Notes: generated from the letters alone by a model not told the origin. A stretch of DNA of 64,000 nucleotides from Oceanobacillus arenosus (GCF_003369575.1 NZ_PIOC01000010.1:1-64000); one strand, 5' to 3'. Shown: positions 46,066 through 55,689, counted from the first letter of the stretch. Numbers and translations: made by a program.

Positions 46066-46099
46066 AACCGATAACCCTATCATAAGGCTATCGGTTTTT
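46066..46099. terminator. bidirectional hairpin right of array B
   Basis: AACCGATA and TATCGGTT form an 8-bp stem extended by wobble pairs. TTTTT follows on the plus strand and seven T on the minus strand. Confidence 0.65.
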
Positions 46100-46322
46100 A
46101 TGCGTTAATGAGCGCTATACATAAGATGAACGAAGTAATGTTTCACGGGGTCTAGGTAATTAAAAAAATGTCTATTGATCTATCCATAGATTGGGAGGTT
46201 TGTCAAGAACTTTTTTAATACTCATATGGACAAATGTTCTTTTATTGGAGTAGGAAACTATTGATAATATTTAATATCATGAGTTACCATTATATTAACA
46301 AGGAAAAGGGGAGGTTTGGGAT

Positions 46323-46499
46323 GTGTCGCAGGGGAGAGTTTTTACAGGCGTTCGTATTAAGGAAGAAAATGCAGCTAAAATCGATGAATTGATAGAACAT
46401 TTTCAAGGACAAACATCACTTGGAAGTGTACGCAAACTGGATGTTTTTGATTTGGCAATCGAAAAACTTTACGAAGAAATCTTCCCGGGCTGCAGATGA
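46323..46499 (+). CDS. 58-residue protein upstream of the primase
   Basis: The frame starts at a GTG with GGGGAGG 9-15 bases upstream and reads VFTGVRIKEENAAKIDELI, then RKLDVFDLAIEKLYEEI. It is helical and charged, with a beta strand at the start. This is the size and pattern of ribbon-helix-helix DNA-binding proteins, but that is only suggestive. It is the first gene of the rightward replication module. Confidence 0.5.
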   Translation: MSQGRVFTGVRIKEENAAKIDELIEHFQGQTSLGSVRKLDVFDLAIEKLYEEIFPGCR

Positions 46500-46614
46500 T
46501 GCATGATGGGAAGATAAAGCGTAACTACGAATAAAGAGAAAAGAAAGGATTTGTAAGAACATGAGCATGATGGCAGTTCAGTCACGCAGCGTTATCGCCA
46601 TCAAGTGCAAATAG

Positions 46615-46809
46615 ATGGATGGCCAGTCCACCGATCGTAACCATAACAAAAGCCAAGCGAAAAACCGCGATGGTTTATACAGAGGAGCAATGATGGAGCT
46701 CAATGAGGAAGAACTGGATTTAAACAATCCTTTTAGACTGACAGAAACAGAGGCAAAAAAAATAGCCCTCAATGCGAGACACACATCAGGAGCTAGACGA
46801 AAACCTTAG
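46615..46809 (+). CDS. small uncharacterised protein of the replication module
   Basis: A 64-residue hydrophilic protein (MDGQSTDRNHNKSQAKNRDG, then ELNEEELDLNNPFRLTETEA). It directly follows a 17-codon frame at 46561. No family known. Position between the 58-residue gene and the primase suggests one operon. Confidence 0.4.
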   Translation: MDGQSTDRNHNKSQAKNRDGLYRGAMMELNEEELDLNNPFRLTETEAKKIALNARHTSGARRKP

Positions 46810-46905
46810 AGTTTCGATTACTGACCCTACCACAAGTCAGAACTACTTTGCTTCGAATTGTACGAAACGCAACACCAAACAAAAAAGTACGAGAGGTGGC
46901 ATCAT

Positions 46906-48732
46906 ATGAGCATTGTAGTTACTAATAATGATAACATTAATTCCGAAGAAATCAAGAATCAAGGTGTTATACGCGATGAAAAATTCGAAATTATACTAAA
47001 CAACGAATCTAATGCTTTAGCGGTGAGTGATAATGCTACTGGTGGTAATGGTGGAAACAATGTTGGTAGGAATACAGTAGGAAGTAGCGATGATGACGGT
47101 CAATCGAATAACCACGCGCATTTACCGGAGGATGTTTACGTTCCAGAATACCTTTCACGCTATCTGAAGAATCTGATCCTTCCAGAACAAATTAGTAAGA
47201 AGTTCTTGCTGGGTGTCGGCGAAAATGCACTTAAATACAAGATCATGGATGTGGAAGAACATAATATTTCTGGTAAAACAGGGAAACGTCGTGTACCTGA
47301 AAAGCTAGATTTCGAAGATGTAGCAATAATCCTGATGTCGTTGTACACATTTAAGAACGTACAATTAACCGACCGAGAAGAAGATGCAACTCTTGTTATG
47401 TACGACGACAAAGAAGGCGTATATAGTACAAGCACTCAGAATATATACAAAATCATAAAAAGAATCGCATCAGGCTTTAAACGGGGAGACATGGATGACA
47501 CCATCGATCACATTGAAGATTCTGTACCATCAGTGGAACTCACAAAAGATAAAGATTTATTCCCTGTGAATAACGGCATATTTAATCAGAAAATAGGCGA
47601 ATTATTGGAATTTAGCCCAGACTACGTATATCTCACGAAGATTCCTGTGAATTATAGACCACACTCAATAAATCCTGTGATACCTGCACCTGATGGTTAT
47701 CAGTGGGACGTGGAAAGTTGGATAAAAGACTTATTCAACGGCGATCAGGAGGTCATAGAACTAATATGGCAAGTTATTGCAGACAGTTTACAACCGAACA
47801 CATCCCGTCACAAGTCTATATGGTTTTATTCGGAAAAAGGAAACAACGGTAAAGGTACACTTGGTCAGTTAATTAAAAACTTACTTGGGAAAGGAAACTA
47901 CGCTTCGTTATCTGTTGCGGATTTCAACCATGAATTCTCAAAAGAAACTCTGTTAGGCGTGGCTGCTAACATAGCGGACGAAAACGACGTGAATACGTAT
48001 TTAGAATCGGCTAAAGACTTCAAAGCGAGCATAACAGGGGATGATATAAACATTAATAGAAAACACAAGTCAATGTTACGTATGAAATTCTTAGGTACGA
48101 ATATTCAGATGATGAATGGAATGCCAAAAACGAAAGATAAAACAGACTCGTTCTATCGCCGTATTATTCCGGTTCCGTTTCTGAAATCATTCACAAACAA
48201 TGGAGAAAGAAAATACATTAAGGATGATTATATCAATCGGAAAGACGTATTGGAATACGTATTGCATAAGGTGTTACACATAGACTTTGACGAGTTCATT
48301 ATGCCACTAGCTTCAGCTCAGTTGCTATCGGATTACAAAGAAAACAATGACCCTGTGTTGGATTTCTGGAACGAACTAAAAGACGAATGGGCTTGGTCTT
48401 TATTGCCAACACAGTTTGTATATGATATTTATAGACAATGGCGACTCATGAATAATCCAAGCGGTAAGACGCTGAAGAAACGTGAGTTTCTTGATAACCT
48501 TGCTACAATTATAGAGTCACAAGGCGAATGGGTGGATAGTCGTACAAAGAATGTAAGGTCATCGGGTAGAATGGACAAAGGGGAGCCATTGATAAGAATG
48601 TATGGCTTAGATAAAAAAGATAGTAGTGGTAATTGTGGCGTGTGGTCTAATTTTTTATATGATTTGCAGACTCATAATGGCCATACAATCTACAGTCGAA
48701 AAGATACGTACAGAGGTTTTGAGCGTATATAA
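46906..48732 (+). CDS. D5/P4-type primase-helicase
   Basis: A 608-residue replication protein of phages, plasmids and islands. The N-terminal ~190 residues are Asn-rich and variable. The D5_N-like region precedes the SF3 helicase: Walker A in FYSEKGNNGKGTLGQLI, Walker B-like AANIADENDVNTY, and sensor-1/C motif KFLGTNIQMMNGMPK. The C-terminal DUF-type winged region carries YDIYRQWRLMN. The ATG at 46906 has GAGAGGTGG 6 bases upstream; an earlier TTG is less likely. A terminator and iteron array follow. Confidence 0.88.
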   Translation: MSIVVTNNDNINSEEIKNQGVIRDEKFEIILNNESNALAVSDNATGGNGGNNVGRNTVGSSDDDGQSNNHAHLPEDVYVPEYLSRYLKNLILPEQISKKFLLGVGENALKYKIMDVEEHNISGKTGKRRVPEKLDFEDVAIILMSLYTFKNVQLTDREEDATLVMYDDKEGVYSTSTQNIYKIIKRIASGFKRGDMDDTIDHIEDSVPSVELTKDKDLFPVNNGIFNQKIGELLEFSPDYVYLTKIPVNYRPHSINPVIPAPDGYQWDVESWIKDLFNGDQEVIELIWQVIADSLQPNTSRHKSIWFYSEKGNNGKGTLGQLIKNLLGKGNYASLSVADFNHEFSKETLLGVAANIADENDVNTYLESAKDFKASITGDDININRKHKSMLRMKFLGTNIQMMNGMPKTKDKTDSFYRRIIPVPFLKSFTNNGERKYIKDDYINRKDVLEYVLHKVLHIDFDEFIMPLASAQLLSDYKENNDPVLDFWNELKDEWAWSLLPTQFVYDIYRQWRLMNNPSGKTLKKREFLDNLATIIESQGEWVDSRTKNVRSSGRMDKGEPLIRMYGLDKKDSSGNCGVWSNFLYDLQTHNGHTIYSRKDTYRGFERI

Positions 48733-48743
48733 TTCACAGATAA

Positions 48744-48775
48744 AGGTCAGAGAGTAAAATCTCTGGTCTTTTTTT
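48744..48775 (+). terminator. terminator after the primase-helicase
   Basis: AGGTCAGAGA pairs with TCTCTGGTCT (two wobbles), followed by six to seven T. Confidence 0.8.
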
Positions 48776-49105
48776 GTGACAAAATGATAATCAACTTATA
48801 GTCACAACAGTGTCACATTCTCGTATTTTCACGCCAAAACTGTCACAAATCACATGTGAATAGCACACGCTCAATAATGTATTATATTCTCTGTGACAGT
48901 TTCGTGGTTTTGTGACGCTAATGTGACAGTTTCGATATACCTTTTTGTCACAAATAATAATAGTAAAACGCTATGGGTTCAGTTGTTTATTTTTTTGTGA
49001 CAGTTGTGACACCTTTTTATATAAAGTTATATAAAAAAACAAATAAGCATTTATGTACATATAAAAAAACTTCTAGGAGTAAACTGTCACAACTGTCACA
49101 AATTG
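48771..49105. repeat. GTGACA iteron array, probable replication origin
   Basis: TGTGACA or TGTCACA occurs about a dozen times in 335 bp, in both orientations. It includes the pairs GTGACAGTTGTGACA near 48998 and CTGTCACAACTGTCACA near 49084, which mirror each other around a very AT-rich 70-bp core (49015-49080). Mirrored iterons around an AT-rich unwinding region next to a helicase gene are typical of an origin. From 49110 to 49890 I see no gene or further structure. Confidence 0.72.
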
Positions 49106-49894
49106 GAAATTAACGAAAGACTATCATCACCGCACTTTTTATCTGTGAATCCTACGACAACTCCACCGCTTTTTATCTATGAGAACAACTTAATCGCTAA
49201 GTCATAAGGTATCCTTAGAGACTATGACCAGGAAGGAATCCTCACATGGAAAAGAGATACCGCCAATCCGGAGTCGCAACAAAAACGCTAGGGAAAAGTT
49301 GAGAAAGCCAAGCAAATAAACTTTTATTGGGTCTTTACCCAATTTCAGTACTTCGGCTCTCGCGTAAAAGGACTACATATCGATACAAAGTACATCATTA
49401 CGTGGATAAGAATAATACATTTTGATTCACCTCGTATTTAGAGCTTAAGATCTCATTGTATGAGGTATTTAAGTTATCAATGTAAATAAACGGTAAAATA
49501 TACTGATACGTGTTCCCTGTATCGGTTTGGGCTGTCATTATTTATGGAGGCACACATAAGTATTATTACCAGATTTCGTCCTCTTCTGGCTTGCCCCAAT
49601 CAGTTTTTTCGTGCTGATTCTCTTCTTGCATAATGATTACTCTTTTGAGTTTATTATAACACCTTCATGTTACTTATCAGTCGTGAAGCAACGTGGATTG
49701 TAATCGCACCCGTTAGTGTAAAAATCTATATTTCAATTGATCATAGGGGGGACACTTGCATGGTATAATTTGCTAGTTTTGTTAGTATTTTTAAATCCAA
49801 AATAATGTGTTAATGTGTATATTCGGGATCGTTTATATAGTAAGATTAAAATTTCAATATATATTTAAACTTAGTTAAAAAGGAGTTCCAATTA

Positions 49895-50404
49895 ATGAAA
49901 AAGCAATTCACAACTCAGATTCTATACTCAGAAGACGTTTCATGGCTTACTGAAATATATAAAAAATGTTTGAAACTAGATTTTGACCTAATTGACGACA
50001 TAAGCGACTGGACCGGGGGCATATATGCCACGGAAGAATTTAGTGAAGGATATGAACCTTTATTACAAGCAACAGTGTGTGAATTAGGTGGACATGTAGG
50101 ACATTATCAGTTACTTCATCAAACAGCTTTCGTTTCTCAACTAGTTGAAGGACAAATTAGTTGTGCCGAGTTTATTACAGAAATTCGTAAAATCATAATA
50201 GATGATGACACAGAAGGGGCAGATACAAGCACTATATCCTGCAGTGAAGCTGTTAGAAAGGCAAAAGAAGACATAACTATATTCAAGGTTTCTATGTCTC
50301 ATAATCTGACGGAAATAATAGGTAGTAAGGAACCTATCCCCTTTTATAGATGCGATGATATATTATTAGAATTAGATAATTACATCCTTAGGTTTCTAAA
50401 GTAA
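49895..50404 (+). CDS. uncharacterised 169-residue protein
   Basis: A soluble acidic protein (MKKQFTTQILYSEDVSWLTE, then YATEEFSEGYEPLLQATVCE). There is no signal, helix or catalytic motif I recognise. AAAAAGGAG lies 10 bases before the ATG. It is the first gene right of the replication module; on its right is a GNAT gene on the other strand. The 325-bp gap after it contains only the left copy of the repeat that flanks that gene. Confidence 0.6.
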   Translation: MKKQFTTQILYSEDVSWLTEIYKKCLKLDFDLIDDISDWTGGIYATEEFSEGYEPLLQATVCELGGHVGHYQLLHQTAFVSQLVEGQISCAEFITEIRKIIIDDDTEGADTSTISCSEAVRKAKEDITIFKVSMSHNLTEIIGSKEPIPFYRCDDILLELDNYILRFLK

Positions 50405-50660
50405 TGAATTATTAAGTTGAAAACCAGGCATTTCTTGCAACTAAAAGGATCACTATCTATGACATTCTGGTGTAATGTTGTGCAAATACCCACTGGCTTA
50501 GTTACAATTTAACTATTTTGCATAAGATATTTCAGTCCTCTTTTACATAGAAATGGATATTGTACTTAGAATAAAGTGAGTCAATTGCCCTGTCATTTTA
50601 GAGAGAGTTACGTTTTTGAATTTGTACAAAAAGAACCTCTATTAAGAAGTTCCAGTCAAT

Positions 50661-50690
50661 TTTCTTATTAAAGTAAAGCACCTGTTCGTA
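50661..50690. repeat. left flanking repeat of the GNAT cassette
   Basis: TTATTAAAGTAAAGCACCTG matches TTGTTGAAGTAAAGCACCCG at 51361-51380 with three differences, in the same orientation. The pair brackets exactly one gene, the acetyltransferase at 50730-51317. Confidence 0.6.
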
Positions 50691-50729
50691 ATATAAGGTT
50701 AGCCAGATTTTACTGGTTGACCTTTTAGC

Positions 50730-51317
50730 CTAATAAGAATTGTTCCATTCGTGCTCCAAAACACTATATATTAATGAATCTCGCCAGCCATCTTTAATTA
50801 ACAAATCTTCACGAATTCTACCTTCTTTGGTCATTCCAACTTTCTCCAAAACTTTTGATGAACCAACGTTTCTTGGGTCACAAGTTGCATATATACGATG
50901 CAGTTTAAGTTTCTCAAATCCAAAATCAATTAACAGAGTTGCTGCTTCTGTTGCTATTCCTTTTCCCCAATGGTCTGGATTAACAATATAAGCGACTTCT
51001 CCAACTTTGTTAGTGAAATCCCTGATGTTAAACTCACCAGCCCCAATCATATTTTCATTATATATGATTGCAAAAACGAACCTTCTCCTTGGTTCTTGTG
51101 TTGAGTTTTCTATCACATGATTCACAAAATCTTTCGAGTCTTCTTCCGTATTCGGTCCCCAAGGTTGGTATTGACAAACTATATCCTGTGATGCATATTT
51201 ATGTACATCAATCCAATCACTTTCAGTAAATTCCCTTAATAATAACCTTTCATTTGAAAGACTAATCTTAGTGTGCTCGATTATAATCCCCTCCACTTTT
51301 ATAACCTTTTTCCGCAA
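50730..51317 (-). CDS. GNAT acetyltransferase, RimJ/RimL-like
   Basis: A 195-residue acetyltransferase. LLLREFTESDWIDVHKYA starts the domain, YIVNPDHWGKGIATEA is the acetyl-CoA loop (Gly-Lys-Gly-Ile-Ala), and NVGSSKVLEKVGMTKEGRIRED is the C-terminal motif of the RimJ/RimL type. Relatives acetylate ribosomal proteins, antibiotics or other small molecules; the substrate here is unknown. The TTG at 51317 gives the longest frame. GTGGAGGGG about 35 bases inside it suggests a later, non-ATG start is possible. It is bracketed by direct repeats. Confidence 0.85.
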   Translation of the reverse strand: MRKKVIKVEGIIIEHTKISLSNERLLLREFTESDWIDVHKYASQDIVCQYQPWGPNTEEDSKDFVNHVIENSTQEPRRRFVFAIIYNENMIGAGEFNIRDFTNKVGEVAYIVNPDHWGKGIATEAATLLIDFGFEKLKLHRIYATCDPRNVGSSKVLEKVGMTKEGRIREDLLIKDGWRDSLIYSVLEHEWNNSY

Positions 51318-51358
51318 ATCTGCCCTTTAATAATATGAGAGAGTCATATTGACGATCT

Positions 51359-51382
51359 CATTGTTGAAGTAAAGCACCCGAT
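51359..51382. repeat. right flanking repeat of the GNAT cassette
   Basis: This is the right-hand copy of the repeat at 50661-50690, including the invariant AAGTAAAGCACC. Confidence 0.6.
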
Positions 51383-51415
51383 ACTTTAAGTACAGTGTTT
51401 CGCAAACAATGAATG

Positions 51416-52078
51416 TTAATTTCCATTTAAAAATTCAAGTATATACTTACATAACTGGTTCCAGTCTTTAGGTTCATCTTCATAAGTAGGCTCGAATTGA
51501 ATTTCTTCTATTAGAGACTCAGGAGTTTTGGCGTCTTTTCTTTTCCAATTATTATTTTCATCAAACAAGCTAATGGTTTTTACTGGATCCAAACCATATT
51601 CTTTCTCGAAAAATAGCCATTTAATACAATCAGTTAGTATCACTTTGTCATTTACCTCTAAATGCGTTTTTATTTGACCATCAAACTTATTCTTATCTTT
51701 ATTATAAACTGGATCTAAACTAGGTGATTTTACTTCTACGACAGCAAGATAATCAATTTTATCATTATCTATATTGGCATAGTTCCAATGACGTGCAACT
51801 AACAAGTCTGGCGGTGATGTCTTCTCTTTTCTGTAAATACGAGTATCATGTATTTTACTATTCTTGTTATCATATTGTGTCGAAATATCAATAATAGATA
51901 TGTCTTTTTCGTTAATAAACAACCTATCTAAAAGTGGAGTAACAACACGATTTTGAATGGTAATCTCTCTCCAATCAATTTCTAAATAATTATCAACCAA
52001 CTTTTTGTAGTAACTATATGAGAAGGTATTATCTTGAACAATACTATCTACCCAATTTTCATTCATAGTTTTTTGCAT
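51416..52078 (-). CDS. PD-(D/E)XK nuclease-fold protein
   Basis: A 220-residue protein. TSPPDLLVARH (Asp91) followed by YLAVVEVKSPSLD (Glu115-Val-Lys117) matches the D...ExK active site of restriction-endonuclease-like folds, with the preceding RVVTPLLDRL like those of DUF-type type I HsdR N-termini. There is no partner methyltransferase or helicase beside it. It is probably an orphan nuclease of the defence island, or part of a system with neighbours. It stands alone, divergent from the operon at 52508 across 430 bp of AT-rich DNA with no other gene. Confidence 0.65.
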   Translation of the reverse strand: MQKTMNENWVDSIVQDNTFSYSYYKKLVDNYLEIDWREITIQNRVVTPLLDRLFINEKDISIIDISTQYDNKNSKIHDTRIYRKEKTSPPDLLVARHWNYANIDNDKIDYLAVVEVKSPSLDPVYNKDKNKFDGQIKTHLEVNDKVILTDCIKWLFFEKEYGLDPVKTISLFDENNNWKRKDAKTPESLIEEIQFEPTYEDEPKDWNQLCKYILEFLNGN

Positions 52079-52507
52079 CCCCTTTACGATTTACTATTTG
52101 TCTGTGCTTTTTTGCATTTTTCACCAATTTTTATCGCCTCATTTTTACATAATTTTTATAGTACATTAATACGTCTAAACTTATAATAAACGTTTGTTAT
52201 TTTTGCGATTTCTTGTTGAACAAATCTGCGACGTTGTCAGAGTACAATATTTCACAAAGCTATCTTACCATATATTAATAATTTTAAAATAACTCAACGA
52301 TATTCTTGTCATTTTAATAGAAAAATGTACTTTTTAGTGTTATTATTTATTAAAATGTATTGCATCTGTATTGCAATTATGAAATAAACACATCTAAGCA
52401 CAACAAAACAAATTACCTTGCATATAATTTTTAACTAGTGGTAATGATTATTATATTGTGTTAGGTGGTTTTATTTATATATTTTATATAAAGGGAGGGT
52501 GGCTATT

Positions 52508-52873
52508 TTGGTGTACACTATTCCGAAATACACTCAATATCAATTATCCCAAAAGGTAAAAGCAGTAATAAAAAAGGAAAATTTAAGCATTAATGAAATT
52601 TCATTGAAGTATGATGTAAATCTGAATTTAATCGATGATATTTTACAAGAACATGTGATATTTAAAGCGAAACATTATGAAGTAGTTTCAATTGTTTTGG
52701 GGCTTTCTATCAATGAGTTATTGGCTGATGAAGTGATTAAGCCTATTTCATTCAGAAGTAAACATGAAGAAAATGATCAGGATATAAATCGAGAAATTAA
52801 AAAAATTAGTGATTTTTTTGTTGAAGTAGCGTTGTTAAAAAAAATAAATGGTGGAACTTATGTTAAAAATTGA
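52508..52873 (+). CDS. HTH protein of an HTH/ImmA-IrrE/PIN operon
   Basis: A 121-residue protein. VKAVIKKENLSINEISLKYDVNLNLIDDIL and YEVVSIVLGLSINELLADE form an XRE-like helical DNA-binding domain, followed by a charged tail. Start choice: AAGGGAGGG ends at 52499, so the TTG at 52508 (or GTG at 52511) is better placed than the GTG at 52499. The downstream gene starts 9 bases after its stop. It is the likely repressor cleaved by the metallopeptidase that follows. Confidence 0.65.
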   Translation: MVYTIPKYTQYQLSQKVKAVIKKENLSINEISLKYDVNLNLIDDILQEHVIFKAKHYEVVSIVLGLSINELLADEVIKPISFRSKHEENDQDINREIKKISDFFVEVALLKKINGGTYVKN

Positions 52874-52881
52874 GGGATTTC

Positions 52882-53631
52882 ATGACTTTAAATAATGAAC
52901 GTAAGGAAGAATTGAAGAAGTTAGTAAAAAAGGAATATGAAAGATTTAAAAAGAAATATCCATCTGTGGTAATTGCACCTATGAGGGACTCAATTAAAAG
53001 AATAGAAAGCTTGGGTATTTTGGTTTTGATCTCTGCAGCTCCAGACGATGTTTCTGGTTTTTGCATGACTATTGGCGAAGATACCTTTATTTTTGTTAAC
53101 AAAAAACATAACTTAGGAAGACAAAGTTTTTCATTATGGCATGAAGTTTATCATTGGTTTACTGAAGATACTGGGTCAATTAGTTTATTGGGAGATTATA
53201 AAGATAACGAAGTTGAATTTTCCGCAGATTACTTTTCCTCTTTAGTTCTAATTGATGATACTGTTTTGTATGAAGAATTAAAAAATATGGGATACCCTCC
53301 AAAAAATCCTATGTATATCTCACACGATAAAATAATTCAATTACAGCATCTTTTTGGAGTTAGTTATTCTGCAATGGTTACGAAGTTAATCGAACGCTTT
53401 CCACAAGCAAACTTGAATTCAAGATATGGTTTAGGTAATTCCAACAGAAAAGAAGAATTGATATCAAAAACACTTGCTCTAGGATTGAGTACTGACTTAA
53501 TTAATCCAGGAAATAAAACTTACATAAGTAGTGAATTGTTTATTCTATTAGAATCATTATATAAAGAAGAAAAAATAAGTTACAATAAATTAAGTGGAAT
53601 TTTAGAGTTTATTGAAAAGGAGCTGGATTGA
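52882..53631 (+). CDS. ImmA/IrrE-family metallopeptidase
   Basis: A 249-residue zinc protease-like protein. HEVYH at 87-91 (in SLWHEVYHWFTED) is the HExxH motif, and VEFSADYFSSLVL supplies the third-ligand helix (E/D in FSADYF). Family members such as ImmA cleave XRE repressors to switch on mobile elements or defence. I use the ATG at 52882, with TGAGGGA 5 bases upstream, rather than a TTG 12 bases earlier. Its stop overlaps the PIN gene by the TGAATG junction, so all three genes are coupled. Confidence 0.85.
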   Translation: MTLNNERKEELKKLVKKEYERFKKKYPSVVIAPMRDSIKRIESLGILVLISAAPDDVSGFCMTIGEDTFIFVNKKHNLGRQSFSLWHEVYHWFTEDTGSISLLGDYKDNEVEFSADYFSSLVLIDDTVLYEELKNMGYPPKNPMYISHDKIIQLQHLFGVSYSAMVTKLIERFPQANLNSRYGLGNSNRKEELISKTLALGLSTDLINPGNKTYISSELFILLESLYKEEKISYNKLSGILEFIEKELD

Positions 53632-54258
53632 ATGACAGTTCCTAAATATGATTGTATTTGTGATACGAATATTTGGGTTAAGGTTTGCATAGGCGCTGTT
53701 CATGAAGTTTACTTAGAAAGATTTAATGTGATTGGTATTGCAGATGCAGTTAAAAATGAAATAGTTAAATGGGACAGTAATGAAGATGAATTTAAGAAGA
53801 TATGCAGTTTGTTTTATGAATATGAAAATAAAAATTTATTTGTAATTAATTTGATTGATTTAGAGCCTATCACAAGGAAGATAATAGAGAATGAATTAAA
53901 ACAAGAAGGCTTTATCGATTTAGATAATAGTAACAAGAAAATAGAAGATTTAGGTGAGTTTGTGTCGTTTCTATATGCATATCATTTAGAAGTACCATAT
54001 ATGCATTCAAGTGATACTAATTTTAGTGAAGAAATTCAAAATGGTAGGGTGCTATCTAAATATAAAGGTATAGAAATAGTAACGTGGAATGAAATCTCTG
54101 AAACTATTACAGATAATCATTCTGAGAGAATTAAGTTAAATAAGATGGTAGAGGAAAAAAGCAAAGTAATGAGTAGACGCAACGAAAGAAGAAAAGAAGA
54201 AAATGATATGGACCGTAAACTTCAACAGCTAATGGATCGATTTTCAAAAGTATACTAA
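53632..54258 (+). CDS. PIN-domain-like nuclease, third gene of the operon
   Basis: A 208-residue protein. CDTNIWVKV (Asp11) begins the domain, as in PIN ribonucleases. Acidic positions in KIEDLGEFVSFLYAY and MHSSDTNFSEE fit the remaining metal ligands of the fold. The C-terminal 50 residues are a basic/acidic helix (KVMSRRNERRKEENDMDRK). Cotranscribed with an HTH gene and an ImmA-like peptidase, it may be the effector of a protease-triggered toxin or defence unit. The PIN assignment is from motif pattern only. Confidence 0.6.
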   Translation: MTVPKYDCICDTNIWVKVCIGAVHEVYLERFNVIGIADAVKNEIVKWDSNEDEFKKICSLFYEYENKNLFVINLIDLEPITRKIIENELKQEGFIDLDNSNKKIEDLGEFVSFLYAYHLEVPYMHSSDTNFSEEIQNGRVLSKYKGIEIVTWNEISETITDNHSERIKLNKMVEEKSKVMSRRNERRKEENDMDRKLQQLMDRFSKVY

Positions 54259-54404
54259 CTTTAATGTGGTTTGGAATATATCGACTAACATATGTCTGAA
54301 GATTCAAGTCTTTTAATTATTTCACCATTAGGCCTGATATTCATTATTTTTATAATATTTTTAGAGAATGAGAATAGAAATTGAACTATATAAGCAAACT
54401 ATAT

Positions 54405-54425
54405 AAGCCTTTAAAGGCTTTTTTT
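54405..54425 (+). terminator. terminator after the PIN operon
   Basis: AAGCCTTTAAAGGCTT is a perfect palindrome followed by TTTTTGT, about 150 bp after the PIN stop. Confidence 0.7.
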
Positions 54426-54498
54426 GTCTTTAAATTGAACAAATATTCGTATGTGATAAAAGAACAAATGGATAGAAAACATTAAAGGGGATAGCTTA

Positions 54499-54813
54499 AT
54501 GGTTAAAGACCGCTGAAACATCGAATGGACAGCAACGATGATGCCGGAGCATGCAAACTTGTTAAAAGAAATGTGGCGCCAAAAAGAATGGAAAGAAAAA
54601 CCGATGCTTGACGAACAACTAATCAACGAAATCAATTTAAAGCTACAGTTTGCTCTTAAGGATGATTTGGCGATTGAGGTTGAATATTTTCAAAATCATG
54701 ATTATCACAAAGTGAAAGGTAAGCTTCTTGGTGTGGATACTTTGCTTAATTACGTGGGGTTAGAGGAAAAAGAAATACCTTTAAACAGTGTAACTGGAGC
54801 ATGGATAGATTAA
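54499..54813 (+). pseudogene. YolD-like protein with in-frame TGA
   Basis: From the ATG at 54499 (AAAGGGG upstream) the frame reads MVKDR, a TGA at 54514, then NIEWTATMMPEHANLLKEMWR and on to 54813. YolD proteins normally read DRGxIxWxxxMLPEH here, so the TGA probably replaces a Gly codon. Translation could restart at the ATGs at 54538. YolD usually partners a UvrX-type polymerase, absent here. Confidence 0.7.
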
Positions 54814-54962
54814 CCAGGAATATATGGCTCCTGCTATTGTTATTTCTAAATTTATTTAATCCTCATATTCCTGTTATCTAAGCTATATAATTTATAAATT
54901 TGTAGTTTAGTGTTTAATTAAATAAAATACACATTTCATTTAGGTGAAAAAGGGGTGTCTTT

Positions 54963-55463
54963 ATGGGGGAAGTTAAGATAGATTATACTGGATGGGAATT
55001 TTATGACCAACTAATTAAACAGTACGGAGAACAAAATGAAGATTATTTTATATATTTCTATGGTTATAAATCTGTTTACGTTGATGAAATTAAAGGCCTG
55101 TCATATGAAGGTGTTTTAAGTCAAGAAAAATTAGATCGGTTATATCTATCAATTAAAAAGAATGGTTATTTATATGAAAGATATCAAGATTTGCACTTAA
55201 TCTACTTACCTAATAAAACATACACGGTAGCCACTGGTGGCAACCATAGACCATATTTAGCCGAATTTTTAAAAATAAAGAAGGTAATAGGTATGGTTGA
55301 AATATTAATACCGAAAAACCTACTTGCTGACGAGCAGATTCTTGAATGTGAAAAAATACTAGATGAAGAAGGAATTGATGTTCATACACGAAATCCTTAC
55401 TTCTACAAACTGTGTGAAGAATATGATTTGCTTCCACCAAAAATGAAAATAAGAATTAGCTAA
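54963..55463 (+). CDS. ParB/sulfiredoxin-like protein
   Basis: A 166-residue protein. TYTVATGGNHRPYLAEFLKIKKV resembles the GxHR motif with its following helix in ParB/Srx-like nucleotide-dependent domains. The rest is Tyr-rich with no further motif. A weak GGTGAAAAAGG site precedes the ATG. There is no ParA partner, so partitioning is unlikely; a nuclease or modification role is possible. Low certainty. Confidence 0.45.
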   Translation: MGEVKIDYTGWEFYDQLIKQYGEQNEDYFIYFYGYKSVYVDEIKGLSYEGVLSQEKLDRLYLSIKKNGYLYERYQDLHLIYLPNKTYTVATGGNHRPYLAEFLKIKKVIGMVEILIPKNLLADEQILECEKILDEEGIDVHTRNPYFYKLCEEYDLLPPKMKIRIS

Positions 55464-55689
55464 AAGGGAGGATAAGGTATGAGTAATGCTGAGATGCCCA
55501 TAGAATTCTTTCCTTTTGTGATATTTTACTTGGTGGAGGACTGAGTTGAATCCACGATTAATATTCGTTTTCCTTATAATGTTCAACCATTAATGGATAT
55601 ACCTACCAGATCTATGACTAAAGCGAAATTTGAAGCTAGGATTAATAATAAAGTTGTTCCTTTTAAAACAGAACCTTCACCGTGTAAAA

